Source: Lateolabrax maculatus
Lineage: Eukaryota; Chordata; Actinopteri; Acropomatiformes; Lateolabracidae
DNA: 64,000 bases
Direction of reading: 5' to 3'
Assembly (NCBI GenBank): GCA_031216445.1
Contig: CM062210.1
Location: 12,845,501-12,909,500 of the forward strand
Made by a program: the position numbers and the translations under genes. The notes beneath the pieces are model-generated. The model was not told where the DNA came from. It made no database searches and was given only the letters and a program-made list of their open reading frames with translations. Below are positions 33,148 to 47,233 of the stretch, piece by piece. Each line of letters opens with the position of its first letter. The stretch's first letter is position 1.

Positions 33148-35489
33148 ACACAGACACACACAGACACACACAGACACACACGCGCGCGCACACACACACC
33201 CTAGCTCACTCCCTCTTTCTATTTCTCTTTCTTGATATATCTGGACATTACTGTGTGTGTCAGCTTCAGCAGAAACATGGGGAGAGGGGGAAGCGAGCGG
33301 TTGTGACACACACATCCAAAAACATGAATCCTTTCCCAGAAATAAGAAAGGGAAATATTGTCATGTTGTGTGTTGAAATTTAGGTGAAGGAATAAATTGT
33401 TTGATTTAAGCAGACCCTAGTTAACAGTTCAATTATATAAATAGTTTTAAAATGTCATGTAAAGTTAATGTATTTGAATAAAAATAATCTTGTATTTTTT
33501 CTGGTATTACAGAATAATACTGGCACAAAAAAGAAACTTAAGTTCTGCTCTGCTAAGATTTATTTGCATTGTAAATGCAATCTGCATGTCTATCTGCAAT
33601 TATTTCTAATTAATTTTCATCTAATTCTTAGGAGACTATTTCAGGCCCAGAATTAACACAAAAGAACTTCCTGCCTCAGTTCTCACACCAAAGATAATTA
33701 TAAAGTTAAGAGGGTTTGCTAATTTAAAAATGCTATCTGCATGACATCAAATATACATCTTTGATCTCACTCTGTCCCTGATGGTTAAATGTCTTTAATT
33801 ATATTCAGAAAAATTAACTTTCTCTGAATAATTAACAGTGACTCTTCTTTTTGTTTGTATGTAGAGTGTGTTGCATACTTTTTGCTTAATTAATTTCAGC
33901 GACAAACAAACTCCTATCTCCAAATATATACATACTATTATACAAACGTGCTGAAAATCCATCAATTGCATATCAAAACAGTGCACTCAATTGTGCATTC
34001 CCAATGCAATTGCATTCATGCGTGCAAACAGTGCAATAGCTTTGCCATTCTGCACATATATGACTTGCACTTGGAGCAATTTCCTTAAATCTCTGCATAC
34101 CGTGAACCATAATCCTTATACATTGTGAAAATTGAACAAAGCACACATATGACCCACATGTGTTCTTGACGATCGGGGGTGGGGGGACCTTCTCCATATC
34201 TCATTATATTCCCCTATAGCATATCAGCATCTCCCTAGGTGAATGTGTATACATACACAGAGAAAGAGAAAGAGTCAGATGATTCATATTATCTTTATCA
34301 CCCAGCCACAGGAGCCGGCTCGACTCCCCTCTTTCCTCCTCCCCATTATGTAAAACTATGGATTACGTTTGGTATGCGCATGAATCCTGCATTCAGAGGT
34401 GTGTGTTTGTATGCATGTGTGTGTGTGTTAGCAAGTTTATAGCGTGTGTTTGAGAGGACAGTGGGAGTGGGGTGTATATACATCCATGCATGCATGTATG
34501 CATCCATGCATAGACCCCCTCTATCTGGCCCTCTCTTCCCCTCTCTCTCCATCTATCATGCATCCATAGGTCTATCAGCTTCGGGAATGAGGTGTGGAGA
34601 GAGAGGAAGGGGCGAAGGGTACATGGGAGGAAGAGAAATAAATTTAGCCCCCCTACTTTAAAAATGCACATACATTTCCATACATTGAAAAGGCAGTGAG
34701 GTGCACACACCCTTTCTGCTGTATCCCCAATATGCGTGTTACCCCCCCGTCACAGGCACCCCCCCTCCAAAAAAAAAAAAACACCAAATACAGCAAAGAT
34801 AAATGTGTGTGTCCCGTTCAGTGGGTGCGGGTGAAAATCTACCCCTTGCCATATTTATCTTCATAAGAGCAGAAGGTGCATGTGTGTTTGCCTGTATACA
34901 TGCTGGTTGTGAGTCTGCATGTGTTTGTTTTTGTGTGTCTGTGTGTACATAAGTGCATTTACCTCAACTGAAGAAAAAAGACCCTACCTGCTCTCCTGCG
35001 ATATATATATATATATACAAAAAAAAGCTCAACAACATAGATTTTCTTGATTCCTCAATGAAATGCACATCAAAATATTGCAGCATGTACTACAGGTCCA
35101 AAATAAGCAATTCAGTCGAATCGAACATCTCAGGAGTTTGCAAGTCGCAGAACCTCCACGCTAAATCCACAATTCCCAAACTCATTCCTTTTTTCATTTC
35201 CATACCCAAATGTATTTGTTGATGCATATATTCCAAATAGTTTATAGTCTATTTGCCATCCATCATGTAGCAAGGCTTTCAGACACCAAAACAACAACCA
35301 CGACTTTCCCTAAAAAGCAGCCGAAACACCCACCCCTTGTAGATAATGACGGCCTGTCGTGAGAAGGGAGAGAGAAACACGGGTGTGGTATTATTAAGCA
35401 GACTAGTTTGTTCGGGAGAAGTGTTTTTGGCTTTTAAAAAGTTCCATTTTGCACTCCCCAGGCACCGCATATGGGGTACCCCAGGGAGG

Positions 35490-35490
<1 letters not shown>
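32811..35490. other. Non-coding; CA minisatellite and AT-rich unique DNA
   Basis: Contains the CA/ACAGACACAC array at 33,113-33,200, AT-rich unique sequence from 33,340 to 34,150, a short palindrome-rich GCATGCATG stretch at 34,484-34,512 and a TA run at 35,000-35,016. No coding region is recognised. Confidence 0.5.
33113..33200. repeat. CA array with a 10-bp ACAGACACAC higher-order repeat
   Basis: Pure CA (33,113-33,140) passes into four exact 10-bp units ending at about 33,180, then CG/CA alternation (33,181-33,200). The regular GA interruption shows unit-level expansion superimposed on a CA microsatellite. Confidence 0.93.

Positions 35491-35491
<1 letters not shown>

Positions 35492-35536
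<45 letters not shown>
35492..35536. repeat. (GT)n microsatellite
   Basis: About 22 pure GT units directly after a unique stretch ending CCCAGGGAGGCAT. Confidence 0.96.
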
Positions 35537-35539
<3 letters not shown>

Positions 35540-38500
35540 CTAAAATATTCTGACTGAGCTGTCTAGCGGCTCACAGAGCAGGGAGATGTGTCCTGTCTCC
35601 TGCATTCAAATGTGAGTGGGTTTTGGAGAGCAAAAGTAAACAGATATGCTTGCTTGAACACACACATGAGAATGCGTGTATGCGCACACCTGCTGTCTCG
35701 ACATGTATGCATGCATGTACGCACAACCACGCGCAAATGCTGTATGAATACGAACATGTGAACACTAGACACGTGTGTAAGTGTGTGTCTCCCCATCTGT
35801 TGTCCATCCATATTTCCACCTATCTGCCCATCAAGCTCATCACTTGAACGTCTGCTCAGCTCGGCCGCGCTGACAAACACAGTGGCGCCAGTCAACCGAT
35901 ATTACAGCATGAATAAATTAGAAATATTTTGAGAAGAACGTTTCACACGGGACCGGCGTCAAGAAGCTGGTCGTCCAAACTTGCCCTTTGGTAGTCTGCG
36001 GAGCTACAGTTTTATGTGGCGACGTAAACCTCTGCAAGTCTACATTCTCAATTCTCTCCTTAAGCTCTTTAATGCTTTTCCATATCACACCTGCAGTATA
36101 TGGGCTGTAATATAAGATAGCCCAAGACAATGAGCTGTCCAGTTGCTGAGGGGGTTAGCTGACAGCGTGTTATGAGGGAGCAGGCAGGAGAGATAGAGCG
36201 AGGTCGAGCGAAGGGTAGGATGGGGCCCTTCAAACAAAATATGACCCTTAAAAAGCCTTGCAGATTGCGCGATCCGAATCCTCCTTGCTACCATATTTCC
36301 TCCTACTCTTCCCTCTCTCTGTCCCCCCCCCCCACCGCTCTCACTGTTGTCCCTCCTTCACTTCCCTCTTTCCTCACTCAATCCATTCACACACAGATGT
36401 GTTGTCTGTCATGACCATGATGATAAATTAGCGCGGGTGCTGCTGGTGAAATAGGAGCTGGTGTCTGAGTGCAGAGGGTGATCCAGTGGACAATGCCAGG
36501 GATGAACCAATGATAGTTCAGCTGTGGCTCGATCTGGAGAAACGCTTTGGATGGGACCGTGTCGGAGTCGTATTTGCTTCCAAGACAGTTACAGTGTCAC
36601 TGGATGTTACTTTATGTGAAAGGTTGAAAGGCCAAAAATGATTTATAAAATACTTTTCAGTCACAGGGTTTGTATTTCTTGTTTTTCTTTTCAACTGTGT
36701 TATTTCCCCAAAAAATAGCCTAAATTTAAAATAGGGAATAATGTCAGGTTTCAAAGATTTCATGTTTGAAAGACAGACACACCATTAGAGTAGCTTTTAA
36801 GGTGAATACAATGCATAAGCTACAAATGAACAATTGTTTCCGTGAAAAAAAAACATAATAAAAAATGAAATGTGCAACTTTCTAGGTTTCATTTTCCTGT
36901 CAGACAGCGGGAGAATGTTTGAGATACCTGAGTGTGTGTTTATGCCCGTGCCAGCAAGTACGATCACAATCTTTGCACAATCTTTGGCTACAACAGAATG
37001 GCCTTGTCTTGTCACCTGGAGCACTGCAAAAATTGGTCTCATGTATGTATGTGTGTGTGTTGGGGGGGGGCTGCATGCATGTGTAGCCTTTTTTTTTCCT
37101 TCTTTTTTTGAGTGTGATTCTTTTACCTGCAGGCTTTGGTTTTGGTGTGCCTGTTTATGTCTATGCTTGCGTTCCTGTGTGTGTGTGTATGGACATGTGT
37201 TTCTCATGAAGGCCCATGCCGGGCAAATTAATTCTCAGAAGTTGCGTGGCGGGGGCTCTCCTTCCCTTTGAAATGGGGCATACTGCTCCCTGTAATCAAT
37301 AAGTCAAGCCATCTCGGCCGAATGTTGCAACCCCCCCGGCACACAGATGAAGAAGCCCAATTTACTCATCATAAATTCTGATTCCCACAATAAATATGAG
37401 AGGAGGTCCCACGGTATTAGAATATCTGGAATCTGGAATCTCAGGGGCGTTTGAAATGCCGACTGGCCCTCGCCTTGGCCTGGAGTTGCTTTGTTGGTTA
37501 GAGTATGTGTTTTGTGTTGAATAATAATGATATGGGGTCAGGAATATTTATTTCTGATCTGAGAAGAAAATTCAAAAGGCATTTTCATTAATAAAAAAGG
37601 GAAAAAAAAAACATAATCTATTTCTATACCAGCATTCACACAACATGCAACATCAGATCAAATATATGTTCCCACATTCAGTTAAAACACATTACAAGCA
37701 TCCCGGACATTTTTGTCTACCTTTTGACAAAATTTCTCTGTTCCTTAAATCTTGGCATTTTCTAATGAACCTCGACAGGCACCTCCAGACAAGTGGTGAC
37801 GTGTGCAGGCAAAGGCATGTGACGTCGGGGACACGCTAATCTAACGGACAAGTGCTGTCTCTCCTGTTCAAACCCTCCGTGCTCAGTAGGTCCAGGCGCA
37901 TGACAGTGACCTGGGGAGGGGAAAGTGTGGCAAAAATGTGACACACCTTCAGAGGGCTGGGTGGGGGCTGCTGAATCGGCTCCTTGAACAGGCCTTATCT
38001 TAAAAGGGGGAGGGCGAGGAATAAAGGATGGAGGAGGAAGAGTTTGTTCACACATCTGTAATATGTGTGCATTTTTTTTTTGTTGGTGAACACTACATGC
38101 ACACCTACCTGTTTACAAGCATAACTGTTGGCAAGTGTCAGTGTATTTGTATGCATGGTTGCATGCACATCTGTACAAGTGTGCACGTGCATGTCCACAT
38201 TAGTGTGCGCAAACATGATTTAATGCAACATGGCATCCCCAACACCAGTGGCGCTCTATCTATCTTCTTTTTTGGCAAGGACTTCCTGCTCTACCGAGCG
38301 GTTCCGTCGATACATGACATTTATGAGGCTCCCATGAGCCCCAGCGCATGTTGCCCAGACAACTAAGACAGCTTCAGCACCATGACAACAAGACGCCAAA
38401 TAATGTCACGGCCAAATCTGAGTGGCCCGCTGCCAACATGGCAGTGGAAATCGTTCAGGAGAGAGCAAAATTTAAACCAAAGCTCGCTTCAGTTGATAAG

Positions 38501-38800
38501 AAAAGAAAACACATGACGTGCCATGATAAGAAGAGAGGACAGGAGTAAGGCTTGAAGCGGAGACCGAGTCTAGCGAAGGCAAACTGGAAGAGAAAGTAGT
38601 TTTCCATGCTAGTCAATACAGCTGTCTTCATTTGTAAGGCAGTGTTAAGAGCACTAATTCCTGACCTGTTAGTTACATCTGAGAACAGAGAGCTGCACCG
38701 GGTGCTAATCCATAAGTCTGCTGCTAAGTGGTTCATCAGCGACTGCCTGAGATCGAATGTCACCAATTAAGATGCCTAAATGCCTGGCTAATTGTGCTCA
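35537..38800. other. Non-coding with constrained-looking islands
   Basis: A balanced, repeat-free stretch at 37,205-37,480 (including GCAAATTAATTCTCAG and ACTCATCATAAATTC) looks like a conserved regulatory element. Unique sequence at 35,870-36,110 and 38,240-38,560 is of similar texture; the latter holds an RE1-like half-site. Diffuse GT/CA-rich imperfect repeats lie at 35,640-35,790 and 38,090-38,220. No gene is recognised. Confidence 0.4.
38373..38381 (+). promoter_or_regulatory. RE1/NRSE left half-site
   Basis: TTCAGCACC is a perfect left half of the REST/NRSF element. The expected right half (GGACAG-like) is represented only by a weak GACAAC at reduced spacing, so it is a half-site at best. 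Confidence 0.2.
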
Positions 38801-41640
38801 AAGTGTAGTGCTCTGTCTCACATGATCACACATGATTAGAGATGGCGCACACACACACACAACGACGGACGGACACAGACACACCATAAAAGCAGCTGTA
38901 AGTATAGGAGCGAACACAAGATTTGATTGGAAAAACAATTTACCCACATAGTCACATCTATAGCAATTAAGATCAAACACATTTCAGCTTTATTGGCCAA
39001 TAATACTGATGGAAGCTTTTAATGGTATGATAACCACACACTATCTGAACAGCAAATTTAAAGTTAGCTGAAACAAGTTAAAGTAAAATTACTATTACAA
39101 CTACATGCAAATAAATCTAAATTAAATCTCCTTGATTAGGTTATTAATGCAACCAAATTCAAACATTTACGCACCTATATTCAAAGTATCATACTATATA
39201 ACAAATATTTTAAATCTTTTCATATTGATTTATTCTTAGTTTCTTTTTAAAAAGATCCTGTCAATAGTCGGTGTATCGTTTCCTCTGCACCAAATACAGT
39301 ACAACACTTATAAGTGCGTGTTTTGAGGAGGAGAGATCTTGTGAAGAATGAGAACAGATAGCATCTGCTCCAGGCCTCTCCCTGCCTTGGCCCACAGGTC
39401 TGAAGAGCAGAGCGAATTGTGTCTGAAAGGGGATGATACCCATCGGAATGTTAATGGTGCTGAATATTTCAGAGGTGGGATCATCACATGGCAGGAGAAG
39501 GACGGGTGGGTTTCCCGAAAGCATTTAGTGGTCGAAGTTCCTCTCTGTTATTGTAAACCCAGAGTCAAAGATGATTTCAATGCACAGCTAACAAGGCCCA
39601 GTTGCTGTCGGGGAGGTTTGAGATGGTTGTCTCTCTCTCCCCCTCTCTCTCATAACACACTGAATAGTTAAAGCTTGCTGGAATTTCAAATGGCTTTGAA
39701 TAATAATTTCCTATTTAACTTTTTAGTTTCACTATATTTCATTTAGCTTTGAATTCATGGAGCAACCAAACAGAACTGAAACAAAACAGAAATATCTTTA
39801 TTTTTTATCTCAGTCTGAACTGGATGTGCATAAATCTCGGGACGTGCGGCTTTTTGTAAAAGAGGCTTCCTCGGACTGAAATCCATTCAAAAGCAATAAA
39901 CACAGGTAACTCATATTCCTTGTGGCTCTTTTACAGTATTTGTCACAATGAAATATCAACTGGCATTACACATATGGTAAATCCAGTTACCATAGCTAGA
40001 TGACATAAGTGGTTCTTAAGGCTTTTTTAAGCAAGGAAGAAAAATCATGGGAGCCATAAAAAAACAAGGGGATTGCCCCAGCAGTCCTTATAAACATCTG
40101 GCAACCACTACAGTACCTTTATTTTAGCCGAAATGACTGGTTGTGTTAGCCTTGAGAGAGTGAGAGAGAAATGCTCTTTTTTTTTCCCAAAGTGAAATAG
40201 AAGTTCTTTGAAAAAAAAAAAAAAAAAAAAAGAAAGAGGCTTGAAAAAGAAGGAGCAGAAGGAAGAGACGGGGTCTAAAATTAAGTAAATTATTGCATGC
40301 TCCCAGATGTGTGCAAGGAGGATGACCCGGGAAAGTCAAAGTTGTCCCCCATCAATCATTGCCATATGCTTCTAGAGAAATGGATCCTGCAGGACACTTC
40401 ATATTCCTCTTTCTGATTAGTTCATTTGAGAGATGAAGAAGGGGAAAAATGGATGGTGGAGCTCTCTGAAAATGGACGGCCCCGCTGTAACCCAAGAACA
40501 GAGAGGGTTCAATGTCAAAATTAAGGCCTGCTATTTAAGACTTCAGGGATCATTTTTTTTTGTCGGTCTACTCCTCACTCACCTTTCCTCCCCCCCTCCT
40601 GTGCTCCATCTTTTCTTTTCAGAGGTTGGTGTCAGGGAGCGATAGAGCGAAGGCAATGTGTTCTTAACTCTGATCAAAGGAGGGAGAGAGGAAAGCTTTT
40701 CTAATGACTGGCATTCACTCTCCTTTCTTAATCCATCTCTCCTGTTACCCTCTCCTGTCTCCCATCTCTCCCCTCTCTCTTTCACTCGCCTTTCTCTCTC
40801 AGGGCATTGGTAATTATCGGTGAGGTCTTAGTGACTGCAAATGAAATTACCATTTAAGAGAGAGGGAGAAAGAGACATCCCCTTTGCCATAGGAGAGGGC
40901 TTAAGTGAGGCAGCTTGGGTTTCAGCTATTGATTTTTAAACTGCTACATCAGAGAGTGTAATGCTTTCATAATTTCAAATAAACTGTCTGGTTACGAAGT
41001 ACTAATGAGAGAAAGAGTGAGAGCAGACCAAACGAAGTAAGAGAACGATGGGGGTTGAATTTTAAGCGTTGACGTGCGTACGGGGAAATTAAGCTAATGC
41101 ACTGGTCAGACAAAATGATCAATGTGTCAATAATCCTGCAGCAACTGCTAGTTTTTGAGAACTGTATGACAGCTACTAAATATTATCTGATAATCAATGT
41201 GGTAATTGACGGTGAATATGTAAATAGAAATGCAACTGTTGCACGGGTGCAATAAGACATTAAGTGATTTTGCATCCAATACTCTTAAAGTCACCAACAG
41301 GTAATAAGTAAAAATGGAAAGTGTAGAATGTGTCGTGTTCATTTCACACAAACGCCGCCATTCAGCTGGAAAAATATATTCCTCCCAAAATATCCAATTT
41401 CCAGCCCTCTTTTAAAAAAATATGAGCGTGCTAGGTAGTCACTCTTTCTCGCAGATGTAAGTCACATATTCATAAGAAATTTCAAATGTGTGATGAGTAA
41501 AATAATATTTTTGTCCGAAGGTAATTGGAAGTAATGACAGTTTTTCTGCTGATGGGATACTGAAAGATAATAAAGATGAGGGATGAAGAAAGGAAGATGG
41601 ATTTTTGGATGACACTGCATAAACCTAAATCTCTCTCTCT
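38800..41640. other. Non-coding; mostly unique
   Basis: AT-rich to 39,250. The stretch 39,340-39,640 is GC-balanced with an open plus-strand frame of 107 codons but no recognisable protein. An A-run of 21 lies at 40,211-40,231. A CT/GA-rich patch lies at 40,680-40,870. Texture at 39,830-40,000 and 40,370-40,520 suggests constraint (inference). Confidence 0.4.
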
Positions 41641-41651
41641 CTTTATGTTTT

Positions 41652-41654
<3 letters not shown>

Positions 41655-41692
<38 letters not shown>
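41655..41692 (-). repeat. (CT)n microsatellite
   Basis: About 19 CT units. Followed 200 bp later by a long GT array. Confidence 0.95.
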
Positions 41693-41697
<5 letters not shown>

Positions 41698-41882
41698 CAG
41701 ACCGCAGGCCGTTGGAGGCAGCTTAGAAATCTCTTACATCTGGAAGAGCCATAATTCATGGGATTTGGCCTAACAGCCATGACAGGCATTGGGGCGGCCA
41801 GCAACAACTGTCTCCTGTGTTAGCAGCAGTGTGTGTTAGCTCCGTGTGTGAGAGAAAGACGGAGAGTGAGAGACAATATAAA

Positions 41883-41887
<5 letters not shown>

Positions 41888-41949
<62 letters not shown>
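41888..41949. repeat. (TG)n microsatellite, about 62 bp
   Basis: Thirty-one near-perfect TG units. Confidence 0.96.
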
Positions 41950-41950
<1 letters not shown>

Positions 41951-42117
41951 CTGCAACTTTATATTTATGCAGGGAACTCGTGAAGATTAGACTCACCTGA
42001 ACCTCAACCTTTTTATTTGTGGAACAGAATTTGGACACTCATTAGGGCCTCAATGTTCATGATATACATTTATAGGACTATTTGCATTCATAGACTACTG
42101 TAGTACTCCACCACTGA

Positions 42118-42522
42118 AATACTGAAGTACTGTTCTTTTATTACTTTAACATTTTATGCTACCTACTATTATACTTCTACTCCTCTACATTTTAGAGGCA
42201 CATATTTTAATTTTTTTACTTTTAACTCCGCTACATATATTTCACAGCTACAGATGATCAACAAATAAAATATGATGCAGTATATGATCTGCCTTATTTC
42301 AACCAGATACATTAAATTGCTGTTTTAAATCAATAATATGTTTGCAATATTATATAAAAATAAACAACTCTAAAAGAGGCCATTCTGTATAATTATAACT
42401 TTTAGTTTTACATTTATACTTATTTTGATTGCAGGATTTTACTTTACTTGCAGAGTTTTTTTATATAGTGATATTGCTTCTTTTAATTACATAAAAGTTC
42501 TGGATATTTATTCTACCACATG
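42118..42522. mobile_element. Decayed copy of a common percomorph fish DNA-transposon-derived repeat
   Basis: Ordered blocks match an abundant fish repeat known from memory, whose ends read CAGTGGTGGAA. Here they are CCACCACTGAAATACTGAAGTACTG at the left (42,109-42,133); TTTATGCTACCTACTATTA and CTTCTACTCCTCTACATTTT in the middle (42,150-42,200); and GATTGCAGGATTTTACTTTA with a terminal ATATTTATTCTACCACA at the right (to 42,520). Ends are degraded, no target duplication is visible and there is no transposase. Assignment to a hAT-like non-autonomous family is inference. Confidence 0.6.
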
Positions 42523-42524
42523 TC

Positions 42525-42960
42525 ATTCAAACTATTATAACATTTACAGAAATAATATGACAGTAGAAACAATTCAGTAAAAAGAAAAATACACAGTTTT
42601 TCTTAGACATATCATTTGTTAAGATTACCTTCAACATTGTACATATATCCATCTCTTTGCACAAATGTTTCCATACTTTTCTACGTACGTATGCACACAC
42701 ACACACACACGCATGCAAAACACATAAACCAACTTGCAGCAGAAAAAGCCGTGCCGTCCATGTGTTTCATGGCGTGCCAGGGGCTCCCTGTGTCGGCCCT
42801 AAATATTACACACAGACAGTAGCTATCACTTCCAAGCCTGAAATCCCACATTCCACATTCCTGATTCCAGCGGCTCGCCTGCTAAGCTGGGCACCACATG
42901 AAGAGCCATTGTTAGAGAGAGAGGGGTCATGTATCTCTCTCGCTCCCTGTCTGTCCGTCC

Positions 42961-42994
<34 letters not shown>

Positions 42995-43529
42995 GGCTCT
43001 CTCTCTCAGCCCTCCTTCTCTCCCTCCGTTGGTCTCTCCGCCCCAAATATCTCTCACTGTCATAGTCTCCGTCTGTGACTCTCTTGCTCGTCTATCTTTC
43101 TATTTCTCCCTCTGCCGGTTTATCTTTATCTCTCTTACTTATTCCTTCTCTCCTCCACTGTGCTTTGTCGCCCACTCTCCCACTCAGTTTTTCTACCGTC
43201 TTGCATTTGTTTGTTTATTTCCTTCTATACCCCGCTCAGCCTCCTCTCTCCTCCTGATGCTGTTTGTCTGTGGCTCTCCTTCTCTCTACAAGGCTCTTAC
43301 TTTGCTTTCCGCTTCTTCTTTCCCTTTGTCTCTCGCTCTGTATCCTGCTGTCTGTCTCTCTGTCTCTCTCTCCCACTGTGTCCAGATATTCATGTAGAGA
43401 TTTTCTCACATGTTAGATATAGATTTACGACCCCAGCCAGATCCCCGTGGCCACTAAATTTGATACCATCCACTAAGCCACATTGTTTTTTTGTGTGTTT
43501 GGGCTTGTCTGTTGTGTGTGATTGTGGGT

Positions 43530-43530
<1 letters not shown>
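42525..43530. other. Non-coding; TCTG array and pyrimidine-rich stretch
   Basis: A TCTG/TCCG tetranucleotide array lies at 42,948-42,994. From 42,930 to 43,385 the plus strand is pyrimidine-rich (TCTC, CTCC, TTTC), which creates a 246-codon Leu/Ser-rich open frame that is not a gene. Confidence 0.6.

Positions 43531-43531
<1 letters not shown>

Positions 43532-43589
<58 letters not shown>
43532..43589. repeat. (GT)n microsatellite, about 58 bp
   Basis: Pure GT. The first of two large GT arrays within 300 bp. Confidence 0.96.
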
Positions 43590-43590
<1 letters not shown>

Positions 43591-43689
43591 CATGCATTAC
43601 AAGGTGGAGGCGAGTGACTTTTAAAGGGTTAGCCTGGGTACGGTGGGCGCAGAGGAGGAATTTACAGTTTATTGAAGCACAGCAGCCAG

Positions 43690-43738
43690 GTGTGTGTGTG
43701 TGTGTGTGTTTGTGCGGGTGTGTGCGCGCGTGTTTGTG

Positions 43739-43810
<72 letters not shown>
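43690..43810. repeat. (GT)n array, about 120 bp, with GC interruptions
   Basis: GT units with CGGG, GCGCGC and TTTG interruptions in the first half and pure GT in the second, followed immediately by GA repeats (43,816-43,838). This compound GT/GA array mirrors the CT/CA compound at 45.7 kb. Confidence 0.95.
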
Positions 43811-43813
<3 letters not shown>

Positions 43814-43839
43814 TAGAGAGAGAGAGGGAGAGAGAGCGC

Positions 43840-44837
43840 CTGTGGGTGCCAGGTGACCAGGCTAACCTCTTGGCTGGTGTTTTGGATTTAGCCTTTGGAT
43901 AGCGGTGAAAAATAAAAATGGAATGCTTTTTCAATTACAGATCAGAAAGAGAGTGAACAAAGGCAGGAGTAAAAGAAAAGATGAGTTATTGGGATCTAAC
44001 ATATCAAGGTTTTTCTGACGGGCACATTCCTAAAATCCGAGTGCATTCATTTTGACTTTCAGAACATTTTGTACTTGAACACTGGGAGAGTTGCGAGGTG
44101 TTCCGCAATTCTCTTCAGTTGTTGAAATGATTGATGTCATGTTAAGAAGTTGTTGTATTTTAAGATATCATGCATGGCTGTCGTGAAAATTTGTATAAAA
44201 TCAAAGAAGTGGGAAAAAATATGGGGAAAAAATACTTGCTTTTGTTTTTTTCTTGCAACTCGTCTAATCTGAGCTTCTCATGCATTTTGACATCACATTA
44301 TTGAGCTGTGTTATATTTGAGAGCGCAAACATGCACGCACACGTAAGTGCAAAAATAGAACATGGATAGAATAGAATACGAAGACACGCAGACAAACACC
44401 TGTGGAAGACAGTCACTGTTTTTGTGCTTTTGTGCATGTTATTAATTCTGACAGTAGTCAGTTTAAAGGTAGTTGTCCTCTGCCATGCATATTTTATTGG
44501 CTGTAGGTGGTATTTGTTGTGTATTCATGTTTGTTTGTTTGAATCCTCCTTTCCTTCAACCCATTCCACAAGTTGTCAAGGGTGGGGCATTTGAAAATGG
44601 CATTGTCGAGTGCCGAGGATTGTAATATTGTTGTTTGTCTGTGTGATGTGAGACGGTATTTGCCTTTTGATGTTTGGCTAGGAGGAAATACACATAATAA
44701 AAGCCTTGCGAGATAAAGGTGTGTTTTTGCACATGTTTGAGTGTGCGTGTACGTGTGTTCCCTCAAACCGTTTATCTGTCACTCAGACAGTGTGTCTGCA
44801 CATTGTTTGCGCTCGTGCATGTGTTTGCATGCAGGTA

Positions 44838-44874
<37 letters not shown>

Positions 44875-45680
44875 TGTGTCCGCATCCATATCTAAAAGCC
44901 ATATCTGGCTTCAGATCAAATGGTGTATGAAGGAGGGGAATGACAGAGAGAGAAAGTGATAGCTCTTTAATGTTACCTATCCACTCTCAAACCCAAATAT
45001 AAGACCAAGAACACAAGGAATAGGCAAGTGTGTTTTAGGGGAAAGGGAGTGACATGAAACACTTATGTAGAAAAGCTCTGAACATGACGTTGGCTTTGTA
45101 GCTGAGGGGAAAATGTCTCACCAAACAGGAAGAAAGAGGGTAAATTGGATGGAAGGTAGAGAGAAGGCAGGGGCACAGAATGAAACAGTGACATGCACTT
45201 TATTGTTTGTTTGTGCACTTCAAGGTACAGTGATATTTTATTTTTGACTGAATACCAACTATTTTATCAAACTCACCTTTTTTCTGTTCTCAGGTGTCTA
45301 AACTTTCCCTGTCATCACAAACTTGTCTGACAGCTGCATTTATGTCAATACAGTTTTTCTGATTCATGATTTCACTGAAATTATTTCATTATTGTTTATG
45401 GGTAATACATTTGTACATGTTAATAATTTTTGTGTTTGACTGGAATCATCTTGTATACTTCTGACATTGTTTTAACACCAGAAAATGGATGAAAATATTT
45501 ACTGTGTACACACCTGCCACAAATCAGTTTTCTCTTTTCAGTATTTCCTCTCTTTCTCCTCCTAAATCTGAACAGCTGCTTGCTATGACAGATATGTGAA
45601 TAATAAAGGTATTTCTATCCCCCCTACATGGGCTACTGTCCTTCTCTCTGTGATTCTTTAACACAAACATGCACCCACAA
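43840..45680. other. Non-coding; mostly unique
   Basis: A GT array at 44,840-44,880 is the only clear repeat. Unique sequence 43,990-44,300 and 45,200-45,500 shows no coding pattern and no recognised element. Confidence 0.5.
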
Positions 45681-45684
45681 AGTG

Positions 45685-47115
<1,431 letters not shown>

Positions 47116-47121
47116 CAATAA

Positions 47122-47122
47122 G

Positions 47123-47178
<56 letters not shown>

Positions 47179-47233
47179 AAGACAGAAATATAGATAGATA
47201 GATAGATAGATAGATAGACAGATAGATAGATAT
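47122..47233. repeat. Compound (GATA)n array
   Basis: Fourteen or so TAGA/GATA tetranucleotides, an interruption (GAAAGACAGAAATA, about 47,177-47,190), then a second block ending at about 47,233 with one GACA unit. Every unit is a potential GATA-factor site. Confidence 0.96.

Noticed and set aside
33113..33200. Regularly spaced repeats resembling a CRISPR array
   Set aside because: A CA microsatellite with a 10-bp period in eukaryotic DNA; no unique spacers.
34484..34512. GCATGCATG palindromic stretch as a regulatory RY element
   Set aside because: Short imperfect tandem repeat of CATGCATC; RY elements are a plant feature and do not apply.
37785..37885. B-box-like GTTCAAACCC near 37,868, possible tRNA or SINE
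   Set aside because: No A box at the right distance and no fold; probably coincidental.
39348..39671. 107-codon plus-strand frame in unique sequence
   Set aside because: Not a known protein, no acceptor or donor context identified, and it ends in CT repeats; more likely non-coding.
42657..43397. 246-codon plus-strand open frame, the longest in the window
   Set aside because: Leu/Ser/Cys-rich read-through of CA, TCTG and CT-rich sequence; no recognisable domain.
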